Positions 55,002 to 64,000 of a stretch of 64,000 bases of DNA are shown here, in pieces (within the stretch, counting starts at the first letter, position 1; each line of letters begins with the position of its first letter). The DNA is taken from positions 62,001 through 126,000 of the forward strand of contig DASYSS010000042.1 in assembly GCA_036003045.1 (NCBI GenBank), read 5' to 3'. A program made the position numbers and the translations under genes. This DNA comes from Gemmatimonadaceae bacterium. GTDB taxonomy: Bacteria; Gemmatimonadota; Gemmatimonadetes; Gemmatimonadales; Gemmatimonadaceae. The notes under the pieces were generated by a model. The model was not told the origin of the DNA. It saw only the letters and a program-made list of their open reading frames with translations, and did no database searches.

Positions 55002-56090
55002 ATGGTTCAGAAACGCATCGTCCTCGCTCTCGTCGGTCTCGCCGCGTGCTCACACGACACGGCGCGCACCGTGACGTTCGGCGCGGCCGGACCGTTCAGT
55101 CAGGCCTACGGTCTGGCGAACAAGCAGGGCATTCAGCTCGCCGTCGACGAGATCAACGCCAGCCCGGCGTGGGGAACCACCCGCCGCCTGTCGGTTCAAT
55201 TCGCTGACGATTCCGGCAACGGCGTTCGCGCCAGCTCGGTCGCGCAGTCGTTCGTCAACAGCCCGCGCATCGTCGCCGTCGTCGGGCATGTGAACTCGGG
55301 CGCGATGGTGTCCGCGGCGCACGTCTACGACCAGCACCTCGCGGCGGTCGCCACGACGGCGACGTCGCCCGCGTTGACCGGAATCTCGCCGTGGACGTTC
55401 CGCGTGATCCCGAGCGATTCGGCGAACGGCCAGACGATCGCACGCTTCATCAACGCGCGCGGCCGGAAACGCGCCTCAGTTCTCTACGAAAACAATCCGT
55501 ACGGCCGAGGCCTTGCCGAAAACTTCAAGCGCAGCTTCGCCGGAACGATCATCAGCATCGACCCAATCGGCGAAGACTCGGCGCAACGCTTCGAGCCATT
55601 CGTCACGTGGTTCAAGAAGCAAAAGCCCGACGTGGTGTTCATCGCCGGCACGGATGCGTCGGGACTCGCGTTCCTCAAGGAAGCGCGCCGCCAGAACCTC
55701 GACGCGGATCTCGTCGGCGGCGACGGTTGGCAGACGGTCGCCCCGAGCCCGTTGGCGGAAGGCGTGTTCGTCGGCGCGCCCTTCAGCGCGCAGGACCCGC
55801 GCCCCGAAGTGCGGGCGTTCGTCACCGCCTATTCGAGAAAGTTCAACTCGATTCCCGACGGCAACGCCGCGCTCGCCTACGACGCGACGAAGCTGCTCGC
55901 GCACGCGGTTGAGCAAGTCGGCCCCGATCGCGTGAAGATCCGCGAATACCTCGCGAACCTCACCGAGACCAGCGCGTTCCACGGCGTGACCGGAGCGATT
56001 CGGTTCCGCCCGGACGGCGATCCGATCGGAAAAGGCATCGTCATGACGCGCGTACACGAAGGCGCCATGCAACTGGAGGCGACCAAGTGA
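55002..56090 (+). CDS. Branched-chain amino acid type substrate-binding lipoprotein
   Basis: The 362-residue protein has a lipoprotein signal (VGLAACSHD) and a type I periplasmic binding fold: [50 protein letters not shown] and [10 protein letters not shown]. It should bind an amino acid or similar small molecule outside the inner membrane. No ABC permease genes are near. Instead its stop overlaps the GTG of a chemoreceptor gene (GTGA), so it probably presents ligand to that receptor. I prefer the ATG at 55002 to a TTG at 54972. Confidence 0.88.
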   Translation: MVQKRIVLALVGLAACSHDTARTVTFGAAGPFSQAYGLANKQGIQLAVDEINASPAWGTTRRLSVQFADDSGNGVRASSVAQSFVNSPRIVAVVGHVNSGAMVSAAHVYDQHLAAVATTATSPALTGISPWTFRVIPSDSANGQTIARFINARGRKRASVLYENNPYGRGLAENFKRSFAGTIISIDPIGEDSAQRFEPFVTWFKKQKPDVVFIAGTDASGLAFLKEARRQNLDADLVGGDGWQTVAPSPLAEGVFVGAPFSAQDPRPEVRAFVTAYSRKFNSIPDGNAALAYDATKLLAHAVEQVGPDRVKIREYLANLTETSAFHGVTGAIRFRPDGDPIGKGIVMTRVHEGAMQLEATK

Positions 56091-57796
56091 GCCTGCTCGA
56101 CAACGCGCAGTTCAACACGATTCGAGGTCGCCTGTGGATCGGCTTCGGCGTTCTCGTCGGCATTCTGCTGCTGGCGGGATTCGAGGCGCGGCGCGCCCTG
56201 ACGGGAATGTCGCGCGAGATCGTCGCGTCGCTCTCCGAGGTGGAGTCCGAGGCGGCGCTCACGAGCCAGGTCTCGGCCGACGTCGCCAAGACCATCGAGG
56301 CGGCGTCGCGCTATCTCGACACGCGCGACTCGTCGGCGCAGTCGGCGTTCCGCGCGTTCGGCTGGGCCGCGCACGAAGTGCAGCGACAGATGAACAGCCG
56401 TCCGAACCAGTCGGCGTCCGAAGTCGCCGCGATCGCGACCATCGACAACAAGCTCTCCGAGATGGAGATCCACTACGCGCTCGCCCATCGCCTGGCCGAC
56501 CTCGGCCGGGCCGACGAGGCGCGCGTGGCGTCGAGCGCTGCGCGGCGGTCGATCGACGAGTTGCTCGCCGATATCGCGCTTCTCGGACGCATCAAGGCCG
56601 AAAAGGTGGCCGCGGCACGTCAGGACCTCGCATCGGAAACCGCGCAGCGGTCCGACCTCCTGCTCTCGATCATCGGACTGGCGCTCGTCTTCGGCATCAT
56701 CGTCGTGATGTTCACCGTGCGGCACATCAGCGAGCCGCTCGAGCTGCTCGTCACGCACGCCAAGCGCCTGAGCGACGGCGACCTCGCCAGCCGGACCGAC
56801 GCCTCGATGCCGGGCGAATTCAGCATTCTCGCATCGGCGATGAACCAGACGGGCGAATCGCTGTCGCGCGTCGTGAACGTCGCCGCGCGGACCGCCGACG
56901 AGGTCTCGAGCTCGGCCCACGACCTTGCGTCCGTCTCCGAGCAGATCTCGTTGTCGGCGAGCCAAATGGCGAGCGCGATGACGGAGGTGTCGCACGGCGC
57001 CGAGGCGACGGTTCACCAGCTTCGCTCGGTGGATGAAACCCTGCAGGCGATCCGCGAGGCCGCGACCGGCGTCCGCAAACGCTCGGACGAAGTCACCCAC
57101 CTCGCGCAGAACATCGAAGGCGCGGCGCAAGCGAAACGCGTCGAAATCGACCGCGCACTCGGCATTCTCGTCGACGTCAAGTCGAGCGTGGAGCGTGCCG
57201 CCGCCGAGATCGGCCACTTGAACGCGACGGTGAGCGACATCAACCAGTTCGTCCAGTCGGTGAGTCAGATCGCCGACCAGACGAACCTGCTGGCGCTCAA
57301 CGCCGCCATCGAGGCGGCGCGCGCCGGCGAAGCCGGGCGCGGGTTTGCGGTCGTCGCCGACGAAGTCCGCAAGCTCGCCGAACAGTCGCAGCGCGCCGCC
57401 GACGACATCGTGCAGATGACGACGGTCGTCACCGCGCGTGTCACGAGCAGCGCCAAGGCCATGGAATCGAGCGCGGGCCGCGTGATCGAGATCGAGCGCG
57501 TGTCACGGGACATCGACGCCGCGCTGCACACGATCAGCGACGCCGCCGAACGCACCCGCATCGCCGCGATCGGCGTCACCGGCGCGGCCGAGGCGAACGC
57601 CTCGGCCGTCAACCACGCCGCCGTGAGCCTCGAGTCGATCGCCAAGACGGCCGAAGGCCACGCCGCCGCCGCGGAACAGGTCAACGCCTCGACGCAGCAG
57701 CAGAGCGCTGCCTGCGAACAGATGACCTCCGCGTCGAACGTGCTGCTCGCGGGATCGACTCAGCTTCGGCAGCTCGTCGGGACGTTGAAGACCTGA
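56087..57796 (+). CDS. Methyl-accepting chemotaxis protein
   Basis: The 569-residue receptor has TM1 at about 15-35, a helical outer domain of roughly 150 residues, TM2 at about 190-212 ([16 protein letters not shown]), a HAMP linker, and a long cytoplasmic coiled coil. The signalling tip from residue 397 is [18 protein letters not shown] followed by [12 protein letters not shown], where CheA and CheW bind. There is no C-terminal CheR-binding pentapeptide. It is translationally coupled to a periplasmic binding lipoprotein gene, suggesting indirect ligand sensing through that protein. Confidence 0.93.
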   Translation: MSLLDNAQFNTIRGRLWIGFGVLVGILLLAGFEARRALTGMSREIVASLSEVESEAALTSQVSADVAKTIEAASRYLDTRDSSAQSAFRAFGWAAHEVQRQMNSRPNQSASEVAAIATIDNKLSEMEIHYALAHRLADLGRADEARVASSAARRSIDELLADIALLGRIKAEKVAAARQDLASETAQRSDLLLSIIGLALVFGIIVVMFTVRHISEPLELLVTHAKRLSDGDLASRTDASMPGEFSILASAMNQTGESLSRVVNVAARTADEVSSSAHDLASVSEQISLSASQMASAMTEVSHGAEATVHQLRSVDETLQAIREAATGVRKRSDEVTHLAQNIEGAAQAKRVEIDRALGILVDVKSSVERAAAEIGHLNATVSDINQFVQSVSQIADQTNLLALNAAIEAARAGEAGRGFAVVADEVRKLAEQSQRAADDIVQMTTVVTARVTSSAKAMESSAGRVIEIERVSRDIDAALHTISDAAERTRIAAIGVTGAAEANASAVNHAAVSLESIAKTAEGHAAAAEQVNASTQQQSAACEQMTSASNVLLAGSTQLRQLVGTLKT

Positions 57797-57940
57797 TTCC
57801 GGTGGGCGGGTCGACCGCGGGGCCGCTGGGCCGCGTCGGGTCGCAACTACAACGGCGCCCCGCGAAGAGCATCCAGGCATATACCTATCGTCCCCCGCGA
57901 ACAAGCTCCGTCGCCAAAAACGATTTGAACGAACGCCAAG

Positions 57941-57995
57941 AAAAAAAACTTGGGGAACGGCGACCGGGCATGTCCCCGACGTCGCGTTCCCCAAG
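57941..57995 (-). terminator. Rho-independent terminator of the M28 gene
   Basis: On the minus strand CTTGGGGAACG pairs with CGTTCCCCAAG, with further paired bases inside (CGAC with GTCG, CGGG with CCCG). Eight T residues follow. It lies about 85 bases after the stop of the M28 peptidase at 58081. Confidence 0.9.
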
Positions 57996-58038
57996 CTCCA
58001 AATCTCAGCCTCTGACTTCTTGCTTCTCGTTCTTACCG

Positions 58039-58078
58039 GTCCACGGGTCCACCGGTCCACCGGTCCACCGGTCGACCG
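58039..58078. repeat. Five tandem GTCCACCG octamers
   Basis: Five head-to-tail 8-bp units: GTCCACGG, three of GTCCACCG, and GTCGACCG. They end 3 bases from the stop of the M28 gene. The same unit is found singly or in tandem in four other intergenic places in the window. Confidence 0.85.
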
Positions 58079-58080
58079 GC

Positions 58081-59877
58081 TTACTGCCTGCACCGCGCCT
58101 TCGGATCTCCGACCGGATGATCGACCTTCGGCCGATGGTCGAGATCCGACACGTACACGCCGAGGTCGTACATGAAGTTGCCGATCTTCGCCATGTGCGG
58201 ATAATCGATGTACTCCGGCTCGTCGGTCACCTGGTGATAGTCACCGTGTAGGCCGGTCGTGACAAAAACGATCGGAATTCCATAACGAGCGTAATTGAAA
58301 TGGTCGCTGCGGCAATAGATGTTCTCGGGGTGGCCGTTGGCGTCGAACTGGTAGTCGAACTTGAACGGCTGCGCGAGCTTCTTGTTTTGCGCCTCGACGA
58401 TGTCGCCGAGCTCGGTCGACACCCGACGGCCGCCGACGAGCTGCAGGTAGGCCGGGCCGCCCTCGAACAGATCGTTCGCCGCACCGCGCCCGACCATGTC
58501 CATGTTCAGCTGCGCGACGATCGAATCGCGCGGCACCGGCGGGTGATCGGTCACGTACGCCGACCCCCACAGCCCTTTCTCTTCGCCGACGTGCCACACG
58601 AACAGCATGGACCGCTTCGTCTCCGGCTTCGACTTCGCGAACTTCTCCGCGACCTCGAGCAACGTCACCGTCCCCGAGCCGTCGTCGTCCGCGCCGTTGC
58701 TGATCGAGTCGAGCCGCACCCCGCCGTTCACCTTGCGCACGCTGTCCAGGTTGACGTGGATGGCTGCGATCTGCGCGTTCAATGAATCGAGGTGGGCCTG
58801 TTGCGCCGCCGTCGCCTGCGAGCACTCGGCCTGCAACCGCCCACCGCAGATGTGATTCTCGAGATTGTAGAGCGCGATGTGCTCGCGAATCGGGTACGCC
58901 GCCTGGTTGAACAGATGCAGCGAGTCGTGGTCGATCGGCGCGCCTTGGCGAATCCCGATGTGGTCGTTGTGCGCCCCCATCGCCACCCACTCGTTCTTGA
59001 GCTTCGGATCATGTCCCGGATACGCCGCGACGACGTTGCGCGCCGGGGCCGGCGTGTCGATGAACTTGACGTTGAAACTCACCGTCTTGCCCGCCGTTCC
59101 CTTCGCCATCCCGTCGAGCGAGGCACCGAGCAGCTGCTCGGCGGCCGCGCGGGACATCGTGATCTGAGGTGCCGACGCCGAATCACTCGCGTCCGCCTTG
59201 AGCTGCACGTCGCCCTCCCGCGGGTGCATCGCGGCGCGGACCTGCGCTTCCGAGAGCTGGTCCGAGATCGTCACGGTTCCCGCCGCCGCGCGGGCCACCG
59301 GGTTACCGCCGCCGAAGCCACCGCGTCCGCCGCGACCGCCGCCGCCGAACCCACCGCGTCCGCCGCCGCGGCCCGCCGGCGCGCGATACGCGATGATTTT
59401 GCCCTGCACCTGCTCGGCGGTGAGACCGCCGGTCGTATCGCCCTGCAAGCCGCCGTAGATGATCGGCGCTTCGCCGAGCGAGCGGACGTTTCCACGCCCG
59501 GTGGCGATGAAGTCCGTGCCCGCGTGAAGCGTGACGCTTCCCGAGCTGATCGTGGACGCCGGGTCGAGGGAGCGGCGGATCACCGGCACGTTCTGGAAGT
59601 AGGTGCCGTTGTCGCCCATGGGCACGAGGCCGAGCGCCTTCACCTGCGCGGCGATGTAGTCGGTCGCTTTCACGTGGCCGCGCGTGCCGGTCTCACGGCC
59701 TTCCATGGAGTCGGCCGCGTAGATGTAGAGGCGCGTCTCCAGGTCGCCGGCGGTGATGGCCGCCCCGGTGGCCTGCGGCTTGTGAGTCGTCGGCTGCGTC
59801 TTCGGATTCTGCGCAGCCAGCGCGATCGGCGCGACCATCGCGCCCGCCAAGAGTCGAACCGTTCTCAATGATCTCAC
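58081..59877 (-). CDS. Exported M28 family metallopeptidase with PA-like domain
   Basis: The 598-residue exported peptidase has a signal peptide (about 1-22, ending LAAQN). A protease-associated-like domain around residues 110-250 contains a Gly/Arg-rich loop (RGGFGGGGRGG, about 170-195). The M28 catalytic domain has AMGAHNDHIG, NGADDDGSG, GEEKGLWGS, LNMDMVGR and a final His/Asp region GLHGDYHQVTDEPEYI. It should cleave amino acids from peptides outside the cytoplasm. It ends at a tandem octamer repeat and a good terminator. It is the second M28 peptidase here, not closely alike to the one at 2664. Confidence 0.9.
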   Translation of the reverse strand: MRSLRTVRLLAGAMVAPIALAAQNPKTQPTTHKPQATGAAITAGDLETRLYIYAADSMEGRETGTRGHVKATDYIAAQVKALGLVPMGDNGTYFQNVPVIRRSLDPASTISSGSVTLHAGTDFIATGRGNVRSLGEAPIIYGGLQGDTTGGLTAEQVQGKIIAYRAPAGRGGGRGGFGGGGRGGRGGFGGGNPVARAAAGTVTISDQLSEAQVRAAMHPREGDVQLKADASDSASAPQITMSRAAAEQLLGASLDGMAKGTAGKTVSFNVKFIDTPAPARNVVAAYPGHDPKLKNEWVAMGAHNDHIGIRQGAPIDHDSLHLFNQAAYPIREHIALYNLENHICGGRLQAECSQATAAQQAHLDSLNAQIAAIHVNLDSVRKVNGGVRLDSISNGADDDGSGTVTLLEVAEKFAKSKPETKRSMLFVWHVGEEKGLWGSAYVTDHPPVPRDSIVAQLNMDMVGRGAANDLFEGGPAYLQLVGGRRVSTELGDIVEAQNKKLAQPFKFDYQFDANGHPENIYCRSDHFNYARYGIPIVFVTTGLHGDYHQVTDEPEYIDYPHMAKIGNFMYDLGVYVSDLDHRPKVDHPVGDPKARCRQ

Positions 59878-59895
59878 TGTCGTCTCGTTGAGGAA

Positions 59896-59911
59896 GGTGG
59901 ACGGGTGGACC
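59896..59911. repeat. Two GGTGGACS octamers
   Basis: GGTGGACG and GGTGGACC lie head to tail 18 bp upstream of the M28 start, in the divergent gap before the PLP gene at 60125. The remaining gap up to 60124 shows no riboswitch or other element that I can support. Confidence 0.6.
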
Positions 59912-60124
59912 GTTGACCGCTCCCACTAGCGCCAGCGGCGGCTGATCACTCCAAGCCGACAACCCACCACTCGGAACCGCCGTTGCGCGGCTCCGCCTTT
60001 CATACGTCCCAAAATCTGCCCCCGCTGCCAGCCCTTTCGCCATTGCCGCGACGCCATTCCCCGTTGACCTTCCGACCGGGCCGCGACGCACCGCGCGTCC
60101 GGGATTCCCTTCCCGCCAACGACC

Positions 60125-61246
60125 ATGCGCATCGAAACCCTCGCCGTGCACGCCGGTCACGACGTCGACCCGTCGACGGCCGCCGTGACGCCGCCGATTT
60201 ACCTCTCGACGACCTTCGCCCGCGACCCGGACGGCAGCTACCGCGCGGGCTTCCTCTACTCGCGCTACACGAACCCGAACCGGGCGGCGCTCGAGCGTTG
60301 CTTGGCCGAATTGGAAGGGGGGGCCGCGGCCGCGGCGTTCGCCTCGGGATCGGCGGCGACCATGACGCTCCTGCAGGCCTTGGGTCCGGGCTCTCACGTC
60401 ATCGTCCCCGACGACGCCTACTTCGGTACGATCAAGCTCGCGCGCGACGTTCTGGGCCCCTGGGGGCTCGAGCTGTCCATCGTCGACATGACGGATCTCG
60501 ATGGTGTGCGCGGCGCGATGCGGAAAAACACGCGCCTCATCTGGATCGAGACGCCGTCCAATCCGCTGCTGCGCGTGGTGGACGTCGCTGCCATCGCCGC
60601 GATCGCGCGCGAAAGCGGCGCGCTCTGCGCGGTGGACAACACGTGGGGCACACCGGTGCTCCAGCGCCCGCTGGCCTTGGGCGCCGACATCGCGATGCAC
60701 GCCACCACCAAGTACCTCGGTGGCCACAGCGACGTCCTCGGCGGCGCGCTCGTGTTTCGAGAGATCGGCGACCTCCACCAACGCGTCGCGGCGATCCAGA
60801 TGACCGGCGGCGCGGTGCCGTCGCCGTTCGAGTGCTGGCTCACGCTGCGCGGCGTCCGCACGCTGCCCGTTCGCGTGCGCGCGCAGAGTGAGAGCGCGAG
60901 CGAGTTGGCGACGTTTCTCGCGAACCACCCCTGTGTCGAGGCCGTGCACTATCCCGGGCTGGCGTCGCACCCGGCGCACGCGATCGCGCGAAAGCAAATG
61001 TCGGCGTTCGGGGGAATGCTGTCGGTCCAGGCGGGGAAAGGCCGCGCACAGTCGCTCGCCGTCGCGGGACGCCTCAAGCTGTTCACGCAGGCGACGAGCC
61101 TTGGCGGCACGGAAAGCCTGGTCGAGCACAGGGCGTCGGTCGAGGGCATCGGGACGCGAGCGCCGGAGAATCTGCTCCGGGTGTCTGTGGGGCTCGAGCA
61201 CGTCGAAGACCTCAAGGCGGACTTCGACCAGGCGCTGCGCGGCTGA
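60125..61246 (+). CDS. Cystathionine gamma-synthase/lyase family PLP enzyme
   Basis: The 373-residue enzyme belongs to the Cys/Met metabolism PLP family. It shows [10 protein letters not shown], the active-site Tyr in [41 protein letters not shown] and the Schiff-base Lys196 in [12 protein letters not shown]. Members make or cleave cystathionine in the methionine and cysteine pathways. Synthase, beta-lyase and gamma-lyase cannot be told apart reliably by eye. The stop overlaps the queC start by one base (TGATG), so expression is coupled to the queuosine genes even though the pathways differ. Confidence 0.9.
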   Translation: MRIETLAVHAGHDVDPSTAAVTPPIYLSTTFARDPDGSYRAGFLYSRYTNPNRAALERCLAELEGGAAAAAFASGSAATMTLLQALGPGSHVIVPDDAYFGTIKLARDVLGPWGLELSIVDMTDLDGVRGAMRKNTRLIWIETPSNPLLRVVDVAAIAAIARESGALCAVDNTWGTPVLQRPLALGADIAMHATTKYLGGHSDVLGGALVFREIGDLHQRVAAIQMTGGAVPSPFECWLTLRGVRTLPVRVRAQSESASELATFLANHPCVEAVHYPGLASHPAHAIARKQMSAFGGMLSVQAGKGRAQSLAVAGRLKLFTQATSLGGTESLVEHRASVEGIGTRAPENLLRVSVGLEHVEDLKADFDQALRG

Positions 61247-61938
61247 TGGGAGGGCCGAAGGCGGTGCTGCTATTGAGTGGCGGATTGGACTCGACGACCT
61301 TGCTCGCCGTGGCGCGTCGCGACGGATTCGATGTGCACGCGATGACCTTTCGCTACGGCCAGCGTCACGCGAACGAGATCGACGCGGCGCGCCGCATCGC
61401 GACGCGGTTTGGCGCGCGGGAACATGTCGTGGCCGACGTCGACCTGCGGACGTTTGGCGGCTCCGCGCTGACGAGCGACGACATCGACGTGCCGCGCGAC
61501 CGCGACGTCGCCGAGTGCGGCGTGCCTGTCACGTACGTGCCGGCACGCAACACGATTTTCCTCTCGTTCGCCCTCGCGTGGGCCGAAGTCCTCGGCGCGG
61601 CGGACATCTTCATCGGCGTGAATGCGCTCGACTATTCCGGGTACCCGGACTGCCGTCCCGAGTACATCGACGCCTTCGAGCGCATGGCGAATCTCGCCAC
61701 GCGCGCCGGCACCGAAGGGAGCCTGCTCCTTCGCATCCGGGCTCCGCTCATCAACCTGACCAAAGCGCAGATCATCCGGCTCGGTACATCGCTCGGCGTG
61801 GACTACGCGATCACGCAGAGCTGCTACGATCCCGATTCGACCGGCGCGGCCTGCGGCCACTGCGACGCTTGCCAGTTACGCCTGAAGGGATTCTCCGAAG
61901 CCGGAATCCCTGACCCAGCGCGATATCGGTCGCAGTAA
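61246..61938 (+). CDS. queC: 7-cyano-7-deazaguanine synthase
   Basis: The 230-residue enzyme turns 7-carboxy-7-deazaguanine into preQ0 with ATP and ammonia, a step of queuosine biosynthesis. It has the PP-loop [10 protein letters not shown] near the N-terminus, [21 protein letters not shown] and the zinc-binding Cys cluster near the C-terminus (SCYDPDS then CGHCDAC). The start overlaps the stop of the upstream PLP gene. queE, which supplies its substrate, follows after 39 bp. Confidence 0.96.
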   Translation: MGGPKAVLLLSGGLDSTTLLAVARRDGFDVHAMTFRYGQRHANEIDAARRIATRFGAREHVVADVDLRTFGGSALTSDDIDVPRDRDVAECGVPVTYVPARNTIFLSFALAWAEVLGAADIFIGVNALDYSGYPDCRPEYIDAFERMANLATRAGTEGSLLLRIRAPLINLTKAQIIRLGTSLGVDYAITQSCYDPDSTGAACGHCDACQLRLKGFSEAGIPDPARYRSQ

Positions 61939-61951
61939 AACACTTTCTCCG

Positions 61952-61976
61952 GTCCACCGGTCCCACCTGTCTACCC
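61952..61976. repeat. Degenerate GTCCACCG units between queC and queE
   Basis: One exact GTCCACCG unit (61952-61959) is followed by two imperfect ones (GTCCCACCT and GTCTACCC). They end directly before the GTG start of queE, where a ribosome binding site would be expected and is not seen. Confidence 0.5.
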
Positions 61977-61977
61977 A

Positions 61978-62607
61978 GTGTACACCGTCAAAGAGATCTT
62001 CTACACCCTCCAAGGCGAAGGCGCCAATACCGGCCGACCGGCGGTGTTCTGCCGTTTCGCCGGATGCAACCTGTGGACAGGGCGCGAGTCCGATCGCGCG
62101 ACGGCGATTTGCGATTTCTGTGATACCGACTTCGTCGGCGTCGGGCCCGATGGAGGAAAGTTCGCGACCGCCGGCGCGCTCGCCGACGCCGTGGCATCGC
62201 GCTGGCCGGTCACATCGGATCGAAGCCGGTTCGTCGTCTGCACCGGTGGCGAGCCGCTCCTGCAACTTGACGAGGCGGCGATCGACGCGCTGCACGCGCG
62301 CGGTTTCAAGGTCGCGGTGGAGACAAATGGGACCATGCAGCCACCGCCGGGACTGGATTGGATTTGCGTAAGCCCAAAGGCACGGGTGCCGCTCGAGCTT
62401 CGCCACGGGGACGAGCTCAAGCTCGTGTATCCCCAGCCGGGCCTCGATCCGAGCGGTTTCGAGTCGCTCGCGTTCGGTCAATTTTTCCTTCAGCCCATGG
62501 ACGGCCCAGCCGTATCAGAGAATACTGAAGCTGCCCTGCGGTATTGCCTCTCGAACCCCCGGTGGAGGTTGAGTCTGCAGACACATAAAATGTTGCGCAT
62601 TCGGTGA
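61978..62607 (+). CDS. queE: 7-carboxy-7-deazaguanine synthase (radical SAM)
   Basis: The 209-residue enzyme makes 7-carboxy-7-deazaguanine from 6-carboxytetrahydropterin. It starts with VKEIFYTLQGEGANTGRP. The cluster-binding motif is the long QueE form Cx14CxxC: Cys30, Cys45 and Cys48 (AGCNLW ... ICDFCDTDF). CTGGEPLLQ and VETNGT are the SAM-binding strands. It starts with GTG directly after a short octamer repeat, with no clear ribosome binding site. Together with queC upstream it covers two successive steps; queD and queF are not in the window. Confidence 0.95.
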   Translation: MYTVKEIFYTLQGEGANTGRPAVFCRFAGCNLWTGRESDRATAICDFCDTDFVGVGPDGGKFATAGALADAVASRWPVTSDRSRFVVCTGGEPLLQLDEAAIDALHARGFKVAVETNGTMQPPPGLDWICVSPKARVPLELRHGDELKLVYPQPGLDPSGFESLAFGQFFLQPMDGPAVSENTEAALRYCLSNPRWRLSLQTHKMLRIR

Positions 62608-62698
62608 TGCGATTTGTGGCACGGGGTGAGTAAGTGCGTTGCAGGCGGCGGCCAAAAGTGCTCGTTGAACCGCGTCGGACGAACCTTAACTCGTACCG

Positions 62699-62727
62699 TT
62701 GACCGAATGCCGATCACGCCGTAGACT
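62699..62727 (+). promoter_or_regulatory. Candidate promoter of the NlpC/P60 gene
   Basis: TTGACC (62699-62704) and TAGACT (62722-62727) are exactly 17 bp apart and lie 26 bp before the ATG at 62754. This is the best sigma-70-like match noticed in the window. Confidence 0.6.
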
Positions 62728-62753
62728 GACCGAGACTTTTGAGCCGCCTAACC

Positions 62754-63362
62754 ATGATTCCATCGTCGCCAAACCGCTTCGCACGAATGAAGGTCGCGCT
62801 CGTCGCGATCGCGTTCGCGTCGATGGCGTTTGCCCCGGCGATGGCGCAAGACGCCAAGACCGTCGAGGTGAAGCCGTTCGAGGCCAAGCCATTCACGGCG
62901 ATGAGCAACTCGGCTCAGGCGATGCGCGATTCCATCGTCTCGATGGCCCGCGCGCAGATCGGCACGAAGTACCGGTTCGGCGGCGGTTCGCCTGAGAAAG
63001 GCTTCGACTGCAGCGGCCTGGTGAAGTTCGTGATGGCCGCGCTCAACCTCGATGTCCCGCGGACGGCCAAGCAGCAAGCCAAGGTCGGCCTCGCGATCAT
63101 CAAGGACACGAGCCGCTTGCTCCCCGGCGACGTGCTCACGTTCGGCAAGGGCAAGAAGGGCGCGGTGAGCCACGTCGGCATCTACGTCGGCGACGGCCGC
63201 TTCGTGCAGGCCAGCAGCGCCGCGGGCCGGGTCATCGAAACACCGCTCGACCGGCCGGCCTCTCCGCGCATCAAAGTCTGGCGCGGCGTGCGCCGCATCC
63301 TCCTCCTCGACGACAGCACGGCGACGACACCGCCGGCCGTCGCGGCCAAGGGCGGCAACTAA
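62754..63362 (+). CDS. Exported NlpC/P60 cysteine peptidase
   Basis: The 202-residue exported hydrolase has a signal peptide (VALVAIAFASMAFAPAMAQ). Its NlpC/P60 domain runs from about residue 60. The catalytic Cys86 lies in GFDCSGLVKF and His140 in AVSHVGIYVGDGRF. Such enzymes cut D-gamma-glutamyl-meso-diaminopimelate or similar bonds in peptidoglycan peptides. The domain stands alone without SH3 or LysM modules. I use the ATG at 62754, just after the candidate promoter; an ATG at 62787 gives a shorter, more typical signal peptide. Confidence 0.88.
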   Translation: MIPSSPNRFARMKVALVAIAFASMAFAPAMAQDAKTVEVKPFEAKPFTAMSNSAQAMRDSIVSMARAQIGTKYRFGGGSPEKGFDCSGLVKFVMAALNLDVPRTAKQQAKVGLAIIKDTSRLLPGDVLTFGKGKKGAVSHVGIYVGDGRFVQASSAAGRVIETPLDRPASPRIKVWRGVRRILLLDDSTATTPPAVAAKGGN

Positions 63363-63420
63363 ACGCCCCGTTCGTCGGCTCGCCGTAATTCTACAGAACG
63401 AAAGCACTGAACGCGGACGA

Positions 63421-63446
63421 GCGCGGATTTCAAGAACAATCCGCGC
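63421..63446. repeat. Intergenic inverted repeat GCGCGGATT/AATCCGCGC
   Basis: A perfect 9-bp inverted repeat with an 8-nt spacer lies between the convergent NlpC/P60 and CapA-like genes. CGCGGA-type words recur around it (63411-63480), similar in style to the region at 30170-30290. No T run follows. Confidence 0.5.
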
Positions 63447-63497
63447 GGACGTGCCTTGTGAATCAGCGATCATCCGCGATCAGGCCGTCGTCGTGTT

Positions 63498-64000
63498 TTA
63501 GGGTTTTCGAATCGGGATCCCCCGTTTCGAGAGGCGGCCAGTCGAGTCCACGCGGGCGCCCGACGTTGGAAAATCCAGCGCGCTGAGCGAATCGATCAGG
63601 CTAAACGCACGATGTGTTTGATCTCGCTGGAGAACCCCCGGCCACAGCTGCATCGTCGGCCGAAGCTCGGCGTCTGACACGTAGGCCGCCGAGTCGATCG
63701 TCGCGCAAGCGACGGCGCCGCGATTCGTCGGCTCGTGCATGTTGAACGGTCCGTACGTGAGCAGGTTGCCGAGCGAATAGAACACGAGGCGGTCGTCGCG
63801 CCATTCCGCCGCGCGGAGCACATGCGGCCCGTGGCCGACGACGAGCGTCGCGCCGCCAGAGAATGCGGCGTCGGCAAAGCCGACGGGATTGCCGCGATCC
63901 ATTCCGAGAAAAAGCTCTTCGGCGTTCCGCGTGCGCTGCGCCGGCGGACCCTCGGCGCCAAGGTGCATCGTCACGACGACGATCGGATAACGGTCGGCGG
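63498..64000 (-). CDS. CapA-like metallophosphatase family protein (partial, runs off the window)
   Basis: Only the last 167 or so codons are in the window; the frame is still open at 64000. The visible part has VVVTMHLGAEGPPAQ, a degenerate VVGHGPHVLRAAEW and VFYSLGNLLTYGPFN, the C-terminal half of the CapA/PgsA poly-gamma-glutamate family, which has a calcineurin-like phosphoesterase fold. Its role in this organism cannot be judged from the fragment. It is convergent with the NlpC/P60 gene. Confidence 0.8.
   Translation of the reverse strand, partial: ADRYPIVVVTMHLGAEGPPAQRTRNAEELFLGMDRGNPVGFADAAFSGGATLVVGHGPHVLRAAEWRDDRLVFYSLGNLLTYGPFNMHEPTNRGAVACATIDSAAYVSDAELRPTMQLWPGVLQRDQTHRAFSLIDSLSALDFPTSGARVDSTGRLSKRGIPIRKP

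Noticed and set aside
58039-58078. CRISPR array
   Set aside because: The units are 8 bp and adjoin without spacers, and no cas gene is present.
59878-60124. SAM or other sulfur-related riboswitch before the cystathionine enzyme gene
   Set aside because: No conserved helices or core motif could be recognised, and the gap is mostly pyrimidine-rich sequence.
61939-61977. preQ1 riboswitch near the queuosine genes
   Set aside because: The gap is only 39 bases, made up largely of degenerate octamer repeats, with no preQ1 aptamer pattern.

Overview
The window is a dense, high-GC stretch of a Gram-negative-type bacterial chromosome. It holds TolC, OmpA, lipoprotein signals and many secreted hydrolases. 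The mix of SARP-like TPR regulators, LVIVD plus DUF305 proteins, many exported peptidases and frequent ATGA/GTGA gene junctions suggests a member of the Gemmatimonadota or a close relative. This is an inference from style, because no rRNA gene is present. No tRNA, rRNA, CRISPR array, insertion sequence or prophage was seen.

Layout. 0.2-12.7 kb: an alpha/beta hydrolase with odd catalytic residues, a CDP-alcohol phosphatidyltransferase, an M28 peptidase lipoprotein, a polytopic membrane protein with a large outer domain, a TPR-TPR-M16 peptidase operon, PsuG, and a sortase homologue that has lost its catalytic Cys and His, next to a small protein with a sorting-like tail. 12.8-18.8 kb: a coupled permease / kynureninase-like / serine hydrolase operon, a patatin-ferredoxin fusion and a RES-Xre toxin-antitoxin pair. 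18.8-30.1 kb: divergent M20 and S9 peptidases, then a seven-gene efflux operon (TetR, TolC, HlyD, two ATPases, two ABC-2 permeases) in which every junction is a 4-bp overlap. 30.4-43.9 kb: aconitase, a SARP-TPR regulator, an OmpA-like protein, two secreted proteins of unknown function, MoeB-rhodanese, an LVIVD protein and DUF305. 44-48.8 kb: a glycine-zipper lipoprotein, a peroxiredoxin interrupted by an in-frame TGA, glycerate 2-kinase and the agmatine-to-putrescine pair aguB-aguA. 48.9-57.8 kb: an AAA+ regulator without GAFTGA, a 1567-residue TPR/HD-GYP/GGDEF/STAND-ATPase protein, and a ligand-binding lipoprotein coupled to a chemoreceptor. 58-64 kb: another M28 peptidase, a trans-sulfuration PLP enzyme, queC and queE, an NlpC/P60 hydrolase and a truncated CapA-like gene.

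The most important observation is at 44817-45419. One continuous frame encodes an exported AhpC/TSA peroxiredoxin whose peroxidatic Cys codon, in the PxxxTxxC motif, is TGA. A perfect 7-bp stem starts 14 nt after the TGA, and its 8-nt loop begins CG. This fits the bacterial SECIS pattern, so the gene is best read as a selenoprotein that a standard gene caller would split in two. Other notable items are the jointly degenerate sortase and its neighbour, the c-di-GMP/STAND multidomain protein, the patatin-ferredoxin fusion, and a family of intergenic GTCCACCG octamer repeats.
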